Positions 4,965 through 13,091 of a stretch of DNA of 46,895 nucleotides are shown piece after piece. Both the position numbers and the translations under genes were made by a program. The notes below the pieces were generated by a model. That model ran no database searches. It saw nothing but the letters and a program-made list of their open reading frames with translations, and was not told where the DNA came from. This stretch comes from a virus. The stretch spans positions 1 to 46,895 of the IMG/VR virus record IMGVR_UViG_3300006793_004190; one strand, given 5' to 3'. The first letter of the stretch is position 1. Each line of letters opens with the position of its first letter.

Positions 4965-5132
4965 TGTTTTCTCCAATATGTAATGATGCTTGATAAGGCG
5001 AGCGCCCGTTGTCTTTTCAACGTGTCAGGTTTGATTCTTGATGTAATCTCGTTTCTGGCCGTCAATATTTATCATAGTATATAACAAAATGGCAATGCAT
5101 TTCACAAATACTCGTTATGCGTTTAGTGCATA
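4965..5132 (-). promoter_or_regulatory. Leader and promoter region upstream of the 63-aa gene
   Basis: Contains GATAAATA (one mismatch to the late word) near 5066-5073, a candidate TTGCCA element near 5091, a GTTG/CAAC hairpin, and just after the stop of the next gene a TATGCG-TTTAG-TGCATA hairpin (5116-5132) resembling that at 4754-4770. No gene is seen. Confidence 0.35.
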
Positions 5133-5945
5133 TTACTGATTAAATAATGTACGGATACTTTCAGGATCATCAAGGCTGAAAGGTGATTTGTTTTTAGTAG
5201 ATATTTTTCCACTACATGCTAAATCAACTTTTCTATATTCAGCTTCTCTGCCAATTTGATTGCTTACACGCTTACTAATTGAGCCAGTTGAATCACCAGC
5301 CGCTTTTAAACGTATCTCAATCTTTACTTCGCCTTCATACGGCGGCACACCTAGATTATAGATATCTTTTCCCATGTAAAATAATCCAGCACCGCCTACT
5401 TGCATATAGTAGACTTGTTTACTGTTGTATAGATTATTAATGAAACTTGAACTTGCAGTTACCATTTGTTGAATAGCCTTTTGGTAACCATCTTGTACCA
5501 TAGCGAGTCTAACGTCATAATCTGCAATAAAAGGAATGTTACCTTTTGCTAACTGGTGTAGTTGTACTGGCTCACGTGTTGACAGTTCGTCTAGATATGC
5601 ATCAATTGCAGGCTTGCGTTCTTCAAGAGCCTCAAGTGCAGTTTCTAAATCTTCTTCTTCAACTTTCATTAGAGCTTTACTACTAGGAATAAAATTTCCG
5701 TCACGGTAGATCATAAGAAAGCTACCCATAGTATCTGTTGTACTACTTTTACATTCTACTAAAAATGGCTTACCATTTAACGATGCTTCAATATCGGCTG
5801 CATCGTGACTACTAAACGCCGCACCGCCAGCTTTGGTTAATTGTAAAAAATCTAAATTAGCATCAGTAATTGCCTGTGCTACACGGTTTTCATAATCAAC
5901 GCCTGCTTGCCCAACGCCTTCATCTAATAATTCTGTTGCTCTCAT
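5133..5945 (-). CDS. PD-(D/E)XK nuclease-like protein with capsid-targeting-like N-terminus
   Basis: 270 aa. Residues E20, D51 (ADIEASLNGKPF) and ECK at 64-66 fit the E...D...ExK core of the PD-(D/E)XK nuclease fold, so a DNA endonuclease or Holliday-type activity is plausible but unproven. The rest (FINNLYNSKQVYYMQVGGAG, then a KIEIRLKAAG strand) matches no family I recognise. The first ten residues, MRATELLDEG, resemble T4 capsid-targeting sequences (Alt begins MELITELFDED), with a possible gp21-type cleavage after LDE. That would make it a head-packaged, injected nuclease. An AATAAATA word precedes the SD. Confidence 0.6.
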   Translation of the reverse strand: MRATELLDEGVGQAGVDYENRVAQAITDANLDFLQLTKAGGAAFSSHDAADIEASLNGKPFLVECKSSTTDTMGSFLMIYRDGNFIPSSKALMKVEEEDLETALEALEERKPAIDAYLDELSTREPVQLHQLAKGNIPFIADYDVRLAMVQDGYQKAIQQMVTASSSFINNLYNSKQVYYMQVGGAGLFYMGKDIYNLGVPPYEGEVKIEIRLKAAGDSTGSISKRVSNQIGREAEYRKVDLACSGKISTKNKSPFSLDDPESIRTLFNQ

Positions 5946-5969
5946 AATACTATCCTGTTCCAGTGTTAG

Positions 5970-5977
5970 TATTTATT
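5970..5977 (-). promoter_or_regulatory. Late promoter variant AATAAATA
   Basis: One mismatch to TATAAATA, overlapping the stop of the GMP reductase gene and 24 nt before the ATG of the PD-(D/E)XK gene, with AGGA in between. Confidence 0.45.
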
Positions 5978-7115
5978 ACATCTTAGTTGTTGTAGACTCG
6001 TATGTTCGATTAAACTGATTGTTTACACGAATAAAAGTTGTACACTTACTAAGTTGCTTTAGTGTATTGGCTCCAACATAAGTACAAGTACTACGCACGC
6101 CACCCAATATATTTTGAGCAGTGGTAGCCACTGAGCCTCTGTAAGGAACAAGAACTTCTCTTCCTTCGCTTGATCGGTATTCTTTAAGTCCACCGAAGTG
6201 TTTTGTGTTTGCTGCATCTGAACTCATCCCGTAGAACTGTATAAACTGCTTTTCTTCATAAACAGACTCAAAGAATTCATCATCTGTTTTAGTCACTTCA
6301 TTAGTTTCGTAAATCTTAGTAATTACTTCGCCGCCGCCTTCATCATGGCCAGCAAGCATACCACCGAGCATAACAAAATCTGCTCCACCTGCAAAGGCCT
6401 TAGCGACATCTCCAGGGCAAGTACACCCACCGTCAGCAATGATGTGACCACCAAGTCCGTGTGCTGCATCAGCGCACTCGATGACCGCAGATAGTTGCGG
6501 GTATCCCACACCAGTTTGAATCCTAGTAGTGCAAACAGACCCGGGACCAATGCCCACTTTAACAATATCTGCTCCATTTAGTATTAACTCCTGTGTTTGA
6601 TCTGCGGTAACTACGTTACCTGCTATAATTACTACTTTGGGGAAGCGGAATTTAAATTCTCCCACAAACTCCACAAAACGTTGACTATATCCGTTTGCTA
6701 CATCAATACAAACGTATTTTAAATTTTCTTTACACTCCGCATATACTTGTTCAAATTTGTTTAAGTCACGGTCCTGAATACCGATACTCATAGCAACAAA
6801 GTCACTACGCTCAGGTAAATCAGATGTAAAGTATTTGATTAAATCTTTTTCACTATATGTTTTAACTAGACACGTAAAGATGTGTCCTTCAGCAAGTTTG
6901 TCTGCCATTTCAAATGTACCAACACCATCCATGTTACTTGCCATAATTGGAACACCTTTCCAATCATATTCTCCAACCATAACGTCTTGGTTATTATAGT
7001 TGCGGAACATAAATTCACGTTCTAAATTTACTTCTTTGCGTGAACCTAATGTGCTACGCTTTGGACGAATCAAGACATCGCTGTAGTCCAAAAGGATTTC
7101 GTTTTCAATTCTCAT
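5976..7115 (-). CDS. guaC: GMP reductase (IMPDH/GMPR family)
   Basis: 379 aa TIM-barrel enzyme converting GMP to IMP with NADPH, a purine salvage step. Family features: [16 protein letters not shown] at 11-26, [12 protein letters not shown] at 60-71, IDVANGY at 137-143, [11 protein letters not shown] with catalytic C195, [15 protein letters not shown], then FYGMSS. The C-terminus [21 protein letters not shown] is the GMP-reductase ending rather than that of IMPDH, and no CBS domains are present. It starts 1 nt after the clpS stop, so the two are co-translated. Likely role: rebalancing host purine nucleotides for phage synthesis, together with NrdAB. Confidence 0.9.
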   Translation of the reverse strand: MRIENEILLDYSDVLIRPKRSTLGSRKEVNLEREFMFRNYNNQDVMVGEYDWKGVPIMASNMDGVGTFEMADKLAEGHIFTCLVKTYSEKDLIKYFTSDLPERSDFVAMSIGIQDRDLNKFEQVYAECKENLKYVCIDVANGYSQRFVEFVGEFKFRFPKVVIIAGNVVTADQTQELILNGADIVKVGIGPGSVCTTRIQTGVGYPQLSAVIECADAAHGLGGHIIADGGCTCPGDVAKAFAGGADFVMLGGMLAGHDEGGGEVITKIYETNEVTKTDDEFFESVYEEKQFIQFYGMSSDAANTKHFGGLKEYRSSEGREVLVPYRGSVATTAQNILGGVRSTCTYVGANTLKQLSKCTTFIRVNNQFNRTYESTTTKM

Positions 7116-7116
7116 T

Positions 7117-7416
7117 TTATTCTTCTTCTAATTTAAGTGATAGCGGAAAACCTGCGTTTCTGCTAATATTAGTAGCTTCATGAGCTTTCTGCTCTGCTAC
7201 TTCATAATTGAATATACCAGCAATGCCCGAACCATTATGGTGCACTGCATACGTAATCTCTTGTGCCTCGGTTGAACTTTTGTTGAAAATACCAATAAGT
7301 ATTTCAATTACAAACTCCATGGGAGTTAAATCATCATTCATCAAAATGACTTTGTACTTTTTAGGCCGTTTAAATATAAACGTTGTATCAATCTTCGATG
7401 CTAATTCTGTGCTCAT
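7117..7416 (-). CDS. clpS: ClpS adaptor protein
   Basis: 99 aa. ClpS delivers N-degron substrates to ClpAP and blocks other substrates. The core [21 protein letters not shown] is nearly the family consensus (NDDxTPMEFV), followed by an [22 protein letters not shown] helix-loop and [12 protein letters not shown]. The disordered N-terminal tail of normal ClpS is present but short. It is first in an operon with GMP reductase. A phage ClpS could redirect host ClpAP; the tmRNA, whose tags are also Clp substrates, and Hsp20 are nearby. Confidence 0.9.
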   Translation of the reverse strand: MSTELASKIDTTFIFKRPKKYKVILMNDDLTPMEFVIEILIGIFNKSSTEAQEITYAVHHNGSGIAGIFNYEVAEQKAHEATNISRNAGFPLSLKLEEE

Positions 7417-7451
7417 TACTTTACCTAAACTATACTAAATTGTTGAGAGTA

Positions 7452-7476
7452 AAAAGGGGTAGGTTACCACCCCTTT
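7452..7476 (-). terminator. Intrinsic terminator after hsp20
   Basis: AAAAGGGGT...ACCCCTTTT stem immediately downstream of the Hsp20 stop, with T residues on the minus strand. The stem is nearly symmetric and may also act on the plus strand. Confidence 0.8.
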
Positions 7477-7489
7477 TATATTTGTTGTA

Positions 7490-7933
7490 TTAACCTGCGT
7501 ATGAAATTTCTATTTTCCTAGGTTTCTTTTCTTCTGGGATGATACGCTCAAGTTCTATGTATAACATGCCGTTTTCCATCCTCGCACCCTGTACCACTAC
7601 ATCATCTGCAAGGGTAAAGCTACGGTCAAACTTACGTTGTGCAATACCTTTGTGCACCCATCTAACAGCAGATTCAGGTTTGTCTGTAATTTCTACTGGG
7701 TCATGAGTAACGGTTAATACTCCATCAGCGACTTCAATATTAACGTCATCCATTTGTACACCAGCAAGGGCCATTTCAATTTGGAAACGTTCACCGTCCT
7801 GCACAATATTATATGGTGGGTATCCAGCGTTTTGCGGATGTTCAACATATCTAAACATGTCGTTAAACATTCTTTCTAGTCCAACACTGTGGGGGGTGAG
7901 TTTATTTAAGTCAATCGTTGTTAATCTATTCAT
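7490..7933 (-). CDS. Small heat shock protein, Hsp20/IbpA-like
   Basis: 147 aa ATP-independent holdase. The alpha-crystallin domain spans about residues 38-140: YNIVQDGERFQIEMALAG (strand pair), VEVADGVLTVTH-type segment, HKGIAQRKFDRSFTLADDV (family GIAxRxFxRxFxLPD) and ENGMLYIELER. The tail KIEI supplies the I-x-I oligomerisation motif. The gene has its own sigma70 promoter, a 187-nt leader ending in a ROSE-like thermosensor over the SD, and its own terminator, so it is an independently heat-controlled unit. Hsp20 genes are known in cyanophages. Confidence 0.93.
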   Translation of the reverse strand: MNRLTTIDLNKLTPHSVGLERMFNDMFRYVEHPQNAGYPPYNIVQDGERFQIEMALAGVQMDDVNIEVADGVLTVTHDPVEITDKPESAVRWVHKGIAQRKFDRSFTLADDVVVQGARMENGMLYIELERIIPEEKKPRKIEISYAG

Positions 7934-8121
7934 CTTATATCTCCTTTGTTAAGCAAGATGTTAATTTGCGGACCCATAATTGGCATCCACTGTTATTTAT
8001 GTGTCGGTAGGCTAACCATTGCCTACCACGTGCTTATTTCGTAGCAACCCGTAGTTCTGTATTTGTATTTCTTATCATGCTCACTTGACGCTTTTGCGCA
8101 TTGAGTGGCAGTTCTTATCGT
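7934..8121 (-). promoter_or_regulatory. Long structured 5' leader of hsp20
   Basis: From the predicted start (about 8121) the leader folds into CACT..GCGC-AAAA-GCGU..AGTG (about 8076-8106), the perfect hairpin GGTAGGC/GCCTACC (8006-8012/8021-8027) and the SD-masking hairpin at 7939-7959. A CATAAATA late-type word (7994-8001) could start a shorter transcript holding only the last hairpin. Confidence 0.6.
7939..7959 (-). promoter_or_regulatory. ROSE-like RNA thermometer hairpin over the hsp20 Shine-Dalgarno
   Basis: AUCUUGCUU pairs with AAGGAGAU around a 4-nt AACA loop, leaving a single bulged G opposite the SD. The UUGCU segment with bulged G facing AAGGA is the defining feature of ROSE elements, which open on heating to expose the SD of small heat shock genes in alphaproteobacteria. 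The ATG lies 7 nt beyond GGAG. Confidence 0.7.
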
Positions 8122-8127
8122 AATACT

Positions 8128-8156
8128 AATATAATACATACGGTACTGTTTGTCAA
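8128..8156 (-). promoter_or_regulatory. Sigma70-type promoter of hsp20
   Basis: TTGACA (8156-8151), 17-nt spacer, TATATT (8133-8128). Predicted start near 8121. Confidence 0.8.
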
Positions 8157-8157
8157 G

Positions 8158-8406
8158 CTATCTATTGGTATTTTTTTCTTGTTGTTTTAACCACCGCTTA
8201 CGGGCAGCCGCCTTTGCTTTCTTGCGCTTTAGACTGGGCTTCTCGTAGTATTCACGATCACGTAGCTCTTTAAGTAAGCCATCGTTGTTAACCATTTTCT
8301 TTAGTTTACGCAGTGCACGACTAACATCATTGTTGTGTACTTCTACGTGTAGGCCTTTAGCCTCAAATTTATTATTATTATTAAATCTTTTTTGTCGTCT
8401 ATCCAT
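8158..8406 (-). CDS. rpsU: Ribosomal protein bS21
   Basis: 82 aa. bS21 sits on the 30S platform beside the anti-Shine-Dalgarno region. Typical features: HVEVHNNDVSRALRKLKKMVNNDGLLKELRDREYYEKPSLKRKKAKAAARKR, i.e. EVxxNDxxxAL, a KPS-(L/E)-KRK segment and a basic C-terminal helix (here quoted in short pieces: HVEVHNNDVSRALRKLKK and YYEKPSLKRKKAKAAARKR). The ATG overlaps the IF3 stop by 8 nt, so both are translated together. bS21 is one of the ribosomal proteins known in phages, including pelagiphage; it can exchange on ribosomes and may favour phage messages. Confidence 0.93.
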   Translation of the reverse strand: MDRRQKRFNNNNKFEAKGLHVEVHNNDVSRALRKLKKMVNNDGLLKELRDREYYEKPSLKRKKAKAAARKRWLKQQEKNTNR

Positions 8407-8932
8407 TTTTACCTCGTTTCAATATCCCTATAAGTCGGTTTCCGTTTAAGCTAGGCTTTGCATCCCATTCTACTTCCTCAAGTGTCTCTGCTACACGATT
8501 AAGTATATCAAAGCCCAAGTGCTTATTGGCATTTTCCCGACCTTTGAAACGTACCATAAGTTTAACTTTGTTTCCCTTTGAAAGAAACTTTTCAATGTTT
8601 TTTAATTTTGTATCGAAGTCATGATCACCAATACCAGGTCTGAATTGGATCTCTTTGATCTCAATGCGGCTTTCACGTTGCTTTCTAGCTTGTTCTTTTT
8701 CACGCCGCTTTTGTTCATAGAGATATTTATTCGCATCTAAAATCTTAGCGACAGGAGGTCTTGCAGATTCAGTTATTACTACTAAATCTAATCCTCTACT
8801 CTCGGCAATTTTAATTGCTTGATTTTTGTGCATTACACCCAGTTGACCTTTTTCGTCAACTACTCTCAGTTCGTTATAACGTATCTGAGCGTTAATGGGG
8901 GTTCGTGGTTCTGGTTTGTTAAACTTTCTCAT
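8399..8932 (-). CDS. infC: Translation initiation factor IF-3
   Basis: 177 aa, full length. The N domain starts with NKPEPRTPINAQIRYNELRVV (given as NKPEPRTPINAQIRY), then GVMHKNQAIKIAESRGLDLV and the linker KYLYEQKRREKEQARKQ. The C domain contains KEIQFRPGIGDHDFDTKLKN, KVKLMVRFKGREN and LIGILKRGK. Start MRKFNK (8932) is chosen because CAGGA precedes it at 5 nt; an upstream ATG lacks an SD. IF3 dissociates 70S ribosomes and polices start-codon and initiator-tRNA choice. A complete IF3 next to bS21 in a phage is rare. Confidence 0.92.
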   Translation of the reverse strand: MRKFNKPEPRTPINAQIRYNELRVVDEKGQLGVMHKNQAIKIAESRGLDLVVITESARPPVAKILDANKYLYEQKRREKEQARKQRESRIEIKEIQFRPGIGDHDFDTKLKNIEKFLSKGNKVKLMVRFKGRENANKHLGFDILNRVAETLEEVEWDAKPSLNGNRLIGILKRGKNG

Positions 8933-8949
8933 ATGTTCCTGCATATTGA

Positions 8950-9387
8950 TTAGTAATCATTATTCCTCCTATTTGAATATTCATGTTGTGCCATCATGGA
9001 AAACTGATCAGTATTTTCGTATACTGTATATCCTTCCCTAGTATTGAATAGTTTCAATATGTCAGGCTGGCGGTTTTTGTAGCTGAAGTAAGTCACGTTA
9101 GATTCGTTCATTAAACTTGCAACTAGTTCTGTTTGTGTAACTGTGTCTAGATCGACAAAAACGTTATCGCTAAGTCGCATAACACTTACCATCCAAGCAA
9201 TGTTGTTATCATTGATGGGGCCGTTAGCGTGATATATAACCACAGGTACACTTTTATACATATTTTCATGTAGTCTTTCAATGTCATCTAAAAATTGGTT
9301 ATCATGTGTTAGTACTGTAATAATTGGTCCCGCATCTAATAATTTCATATCAGGTGGGGTGATATGGTATATACTGTTTTCCCTCAT
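8950..9387 (-). CDS. Hypothetical protein, alpha/beta (145 aa)
   Basis: Starts MRENSIYHITPPDMKLLDA and alternates strands and helices (GPIITVLTHDNQFLDDIERL, VPVVIYHANG, NVFVDLDTVTQTELVASL), suggesting a small Rossmann-like or response-regulator-like fold. It contains no catalytic motif I can name. It lies between the large membrane protein gene and infC in a tight minus-strand run. Confidence 0.7.
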   Translation of the reverse strand: MRENSIYHITPPDMKLLDAGPIITVLTHDNQFLDDIERLHENMYKSVPVVIYHANGPINDNNIAWMVSVMRLSDNVFVDLDTVTQTELVASLMNESNVTYFSYKNRQPDILKLFNTREGYTVYENTDQFSMMAQHEYSNRRNNDY

Positions 9388-9396
9388 AGGGTATAC

Positions 9397-11544
9397 TTAA
9401 TCCTCTTTAAACGGTTTAGGTGGAACAAGTTTCCCATCATAACCTTCTGGCCATGCTGTATCACGAATAGTTTGTTCCTCTTTGTTTAGTTCTTTAGTTG
9501 GTCTTGTATCAGTATACGGGTTATATTCTATTTTGTCAAGTTTATTTTTGCCTGGATTTGGCATGCCACTTGACCCTGCGGCAGTTTTTTCCCAACCCTC
9601 TAGTTCTTTTGCTACTTGCTCTAGTACTTCGGGTTCTGCTTTTTCTAAGAGAGTGGCCAATTCGTCTGATGCACTGTCAAGAACTGGTTCTTTAACTGTC
9701 TCCACTGTGCTCCGTTTTGGAACACTTGCCTCATCATTGGCTTTTCCATTTCGTTCATTAGGTTCCACATTGTCATCTTGTACACTGCGATTTGTAGGTT
9801 TAGTAGTTCTACCATTTCGTTCTTCCCTTCGCCATTCAAATATATACTGTGCCGCAATAAGTAATGCAACTGCCAGTGGATCAAATACAAATATAATAAT
9901 AAGTATTACCCAACGTACAGCATCTTCTAGTGTTGTACGGTCTGCATCTTCATATATAAACTCTGCCAAATACTTAACAGGTCCTACTTCTGCTTCTAGT
10001 TTTCTAGCTTCTGCTTGTAGTGCAAACTTTTGATTGGTAATACGATCAATATTATCGTTTGCTGTTTTAATTCTAGCTAACTGTGCGTCAGTTAATACGT
10101 CTAAATCTACATCATCGCCTATTTGTATTTCGTTTCTTAGACGTTCAATAACACTTTGTGACTGTGCGATTTCTGCTTCTGCCAGTTCACGTAGTCTAGC
10201 CATTTCTGCTTGTGCATTTTCAATTTTACGATCTGGTGAATTACGTAACTGTGTGATACTTTCTTGTGCTAGTTTGCGTTGATCTCTAACAGCAGGTATA
10301 TCTGTATCCAGTACTAAATCTATCTTTGTTTGTATATTACTACGTGCAGTTTGTAAATTACTAGCCGCATCTGTTCGTATTGTGTCAATTGTGTCTAATA
10401 ACCCTTGCTTACGTTGTTGTACACTTTCAGTTTGTGTTCCACGTAATCCAGTAACTAGTCCAGTTAAACGAGTTCGCTCAGTACTAATAACTAATTGTGC
10501 TTGTGCTCTTAGTTCTGTTTCTTGTGACTGTAAGTCTGCAATACGAGCTTGTTGTGCTGTTACCCAAGCATTTAATGCACGAGTTGTATTACTACCAAAT
10601 AATCCATCACTAGTAACACCTATTACAGCTTGTCCTTCTTTGACTTTAGCTCGTTCTGTACTTTGTAATTTATTTGTAGTTACAACTATACTTTGTTCAA
10701 TTGCAGTAATCTGATCTTTAAGTGTATCAACTGCACTGTAATCTGGTACTAGATCACTAATACGAACTTCATATGATGCTGCTTGTTCATCCAATCTAGC
10801 AATGTCAGAATCAAGTTGTGTTATTTGATCACGATAAGGTTGTATTTGTTCTTCAACACTAGCAACACTTGTATTAGAAAGTTCAGTTCTGTATTCAGAA
10901 ACTAGACCATTTAGCCTGCTTATTTCTGTATCTAAACTAGTAATCTCATCTTCAAATACTGCAACTCTTTCATCAAGTGCAAGTTCCTGTGCTTCAATGA
11001 TATCTAATTGTTCAAGTATACTAGGCTGGCGTCTTGTGTATGCACTATCAATACGCTGTTGTTCTTTGTCTATTTTTTCTTGTATACCGACATCTTCAGC
11101 AGTTGCATCAGTTTCTGCTTTAGCAATACGTTGTTCTGCTCTGGCAATAATTTCTTGCTCTCTGCCAATCTCATCATTGTATCTTTGTATTGTAGCAACT
11201 TGCTCAGTTGCCGCACTAGTTTGTTCAATATGTGCTTTTGATAGGAAGCCAAAGATGCCCATACTTGTAATAAACATGAGTACAAGTACTGCAACAGCTA
11301 GATATAATCTTAACCACCAACGTGCTTTATCCCAATAACGGTGTAACCAAACAGCCGCTACCAATTTACCTATTTCCAGTGCACCACCCATAATTATAAT
11401 AGGTATAGCGGCGGCGGCAAAGATTGCTACCAATCCTGCAACTGAATAATATATAGCGACACCACTGATGGTGAGAGCTACCAATAATGTTAAAATTCCA
11501 AATAGCATAGTTTTAATCTCCGTATCGTGCGGCGAGGCCTTCAC
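9397..11544 (-). CDS. Large membrane protein with long coiled coil
   Basis: 715 aa. Three hydrophobic segments at roughly 13-31, 34-56 and 79-100 are followed by about 400 residues of coiled coil (many Q/E/R heptads such as EQVATIQRYNDEIGREQEII). A further membrane segment lies near 545-567 (WVILIIIFVFDPLAVALLIA), with a charged cytosolic tail. A GVTSDGLFGSNTTRALNAWV stretch inside the coil resembles a peptidoglycan-binding-type repeat. It is not a tape measure by context. It could remodel or seal the host inner membrane, for example against superinfection. Its start overlaps the SNase gene by 32 nt. Confidence 0.75.
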   Translation of the reverse strand: MKASPHDTEIKTMLFGILTLLVALTISGVAIYYSVAGLVAIFAAAAIPIIIMGGALEIGKLVAAVWLHRYWDKARWWLRLYLAVAVLVLMFITSMGIFGFLSKAHIEQTSAATEQVATIQRYNDEIGREQEIIARAEQRIAKAETDATAEDVGIQEKIDKEQQRIDSAYTRRQPSILEQLDIIEAQELALDERVAVFEDEITSLDTEISRLNGLVSEYRTELSNTSVASVEEQIQPYRDQITQLDSDIARLDEQAASYEVRISDLVPDYSAVDTLKDQITAIEQSIVVTTNKLQSTERAKVKEGQAVIGVTSDGLFGSNTTRALNAWVTAQQARIADLQSQETELRAQAQLVISTERTRLTGLVTGLRGTQTESVQQRKQGLLDTIDTIRTDAASNLQTARSNIQTKIDLVLDTDIPAVRDQRKLAQESITQLRNSPDRKIENAQAEMARLRELAEAEIAQSQSVIERLRNEIQIGDDVDLDVLTDAQLARIKTANDNIDRITNQKFALQAEARKLEAEVGPVKYLAEFIYEDADRTTLEDAVRWVILIIIFVFDPLAVALLIAAQYIFEWRREERNGRTTKPTNRSVQDDNVEPNERNGKANDEASVPKRSTVETVKEPVLDSASDELATLLEKAEPEVLEQVAKELEGWEKTAAGSSGMPNPGKNKLDKIEYNPYTDTRPTKELNKEEQTIRDTAWPEGYDGKLVPPKPFKED

Positions 11545-11860
11545 TAATAAGTGTTTGATTTATATCGATACGATTTTCATTTGCGTCTATAACATATACA
11601 TGCCCAAGTGTTCTGCCTGCCTTGCCACGTTTGTTCATTATTGTATTGCAATAGAACTCTTTTCCTATAAGCTCACTAAGTCTTGTTCTTGCTTGTTGCG
11701 CTTTTATTTTTACGGCTGGGTCAGCACTTCTGACATCAGGAGCATTTACACCATGTAATTTAATACGTTGACGTACTAATACATTAAATCCTAAATCTAC
11801 TTCGGCATCGATTGTACTGCCATCAATAACCCGTATTGTTATACACTTGTATTCGTACAT
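11513..11860 (-). CDS. Staphylococcal-nuclease-like (SNase/TNase) protein, altered active site
   Basis: 115 aa OB-fold nuclease domain: ITIRVIDGSTIDAEVDLGF, VRQRIKLHGVNAPD and GRTLGHVYV align with the SNase core. In the classical site the segment after RL is GIDAPE; here it reads GVNAPD, so the Ca-binding Asp is Asn39 and the general-base Glu is Asp42. The Arg residues (R30/R32 and the GRT Arg) remain. Activity may be reduced or changed. No signal peptide. It lies between the membrane protein and the kinase gene. Confidence 0.8.
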   Translation of the reverse strand: MYEYKCITIRVIDGSTIDAEVDLGFNVLVRQRIKLHGVNAPDVRSADPAVKIKAQQARTRLSELIGKEFYCNTIMNKRGKAGRTLGHVYVIDANENRIDINQTLISEGLAARYGD

Positions 11861-11861
11861 A

Positions 11862-12557
11862 TTACTTGTCCTGGCCTGGTTTCATACTGGCCAGCCACGC
11901 TTGAGCTGTTCTTGAACGTGGTGGACTATTTAAAAACTTTTGTACATTTGTGAATACTTGATTAAAGTTTTGCTCACGGTCTGGGTTTTCTTGACCCCCA
12001 CTGTTATCAACTACGTGGAAGTTTGCTGCACCAAAAACTTGCTGAAATTGCATTAAGTTATCTTGAACTTGCTTCCACATATTGGAAACCATTTCAGCTG
12101 GAATACTTCTAGCACGTTGCTTATTACGTTCTTGTGCTACTTCTTGACTTGTGTTTACCATAATCATCATTGTTTCGTATCCCAATGACTTTAATCTGTC
12201 GCTATCTTTTTTTACTTTAGCAACATCTTTACCTGTACCATCAATAATAACACCTAGTCTTCCGTGCAGATAACCAGTAAGTCTTTTGTTTGTAAGATCT
12301 TTAGCTCTGTTACGTACTGCTTGTCCATCTGGACTACCAACAACAGCTGGATCTCCAAGATCCAATTCTTTTTTATTTGCTAGGTATTCATAAATCTCAT
12401 CACTATTGACAGGTTTAAGGCCAGTAGCGGCAAGCATCTTTCTAGCCACATAAGACTTTCCAGATCCTGGTCCACCGGCCATAAACACCGCTTTAAAAAT
12501 ATGAGGGTCATTTGGACCCTCATCAAGTGGTATTGATATAACTTCGTTTATTTTCAT
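11862..12557 (-). CDS. P-loop kinase, zeta-toxin-like, with possible capsid-targeting N-terminus
   Basis: 231 aa. Walker A is AGGPGSGKSYVA, with VNSDEIYEYL and GVIIDGTGKDVAKV following, the layout of zeta-toxin/AAA_33 kinases; R-rich lid ERNKQRARS. Similar proteins occur in marine T4-like phages. It begins MKINEVISIPLDEG, in which LDE-G matches the T4 prohead protease cleavage pattern. The TATAAATA promoter lies exactly 5 nt before the ATG, predicting a leaderless message. Substrate is unknown. Confidence 0.8.
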   Translation of the reverse strand: MKINEVISIPLDEGPNDPHIFKAVFMAGGPGSGKSYVARKMLAATGLKPVNSDEIYEYLANKKELDLGDPAVVGSPDGQAVRNRAKDLTNKRLTGYLHGRLGVIIDGTGKDVAKVKKDSDRLKSLGYETMMIMVNTSQEVAQERNKQRARSIPAEMVSNMWKQVQDNLMQFQQVFGAANFHVVDNSGGQENPDREQNFNQVFTNVQKFLNSPPRSRTAQAWLASMKPGQDK

Positions 12558-12562
12558 ACATA

Positions 12563-12570
12563 TATTTATA
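12563..12570 (-). promoter_or_regulatory. Late promoter TATAAATA giving a leaderless kinase mRNA
   Basis: Perfect word 5 nt upstream of the ATG. With the T4 geometry (-13 to -6), +1 is the A of the start codon. Confidence 0.75.
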
Positions 12571-12575
12571 CATTC

Positions 12576-13073
12576 TTACTCCCAACGATAAAAGATATGC
12601 GCACCAATACGTCCTACCAACTGTAATGATGATGCCCACTGCGGTTCTACATATGTAGCATGATAATGTGTGGCACCTTCTGTAATACCTCTAAACTTAT
12701 AAAACTCATACATGTTCCAAGCAATCATTTGTGCTTCTGCCCAACGATCTTCATCCTGTGGCCTGTCATGTTTTCCGTCACAATACCAACTGAACTGACA
12801 CTTGTTTCGACGCATGTTTCCGTTAGCATCTTGTAAACCTTGCTTGACTACACCACAAACTGTGTCTGGATAACGTGAGTCATTTACACGATTAATTACT
12901 ACATCTGCCACTCCTGCTTTATCTGCTAGGTTACTACCACGTGCCTCGTAGTAAACATTAAGTGCCAAACAATGCACTTCAGGAAATTCGTCAATTAGAT
13001 CAAAGTCTGTTGCTAATGCTGGTGCTGGAGTAGCCGCAAAAAACAACATAGCTGCCATGATAAGTTTTTTCAT
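12576..13073 (-). CDS. Cell wall hydrolase, SleB family, with signal peptide
   Basis: 165 aa. A Sec signal peptide (MKKLIMAAMLFFAATPAPALA) precedes a SleB/Hydrolase_2 domain: LALNVYYEARG with likely catalytic E43, AGVADVVINRVNDSRYPDTVCGVV (as AGVADVVINRV and RYPDTVCGVV), CQFSWYCDG and THYHATYVEPQWA. The family cleaves peptidoglycan. As a secreted endolysin it could reach the periplasm without a holin. It lies next to the kinase gene and upstream of several small early-promoter genes. Confidence 0.88.
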   Translation of the reverse strand: MKKLIMAAMLFFAATPAPALATDFDLIDEFPEVHCLALNVYYEARGSNLADKAGVADVVINRVNDSRYPDTVCGVVKQGLQDANGNMRRNKCQFSWYCDGKHDRPQDEDRWAEAQMIAWNMYEFYKFRGITEGATHYHATYVEPQWASSLQLVGRIGAHIFYRWE

Positions 13074-13091
13074 TCTGCTTGCCTCTTAAGG

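Noticed and set aside
9482-11338. Several plus-strand frames opposite the 715-aa membrane protein
   Set aside because: Cys/Ser-rich shadow translations of a Gln/Glu/Arg coiled coil; no start signals or family motifs.
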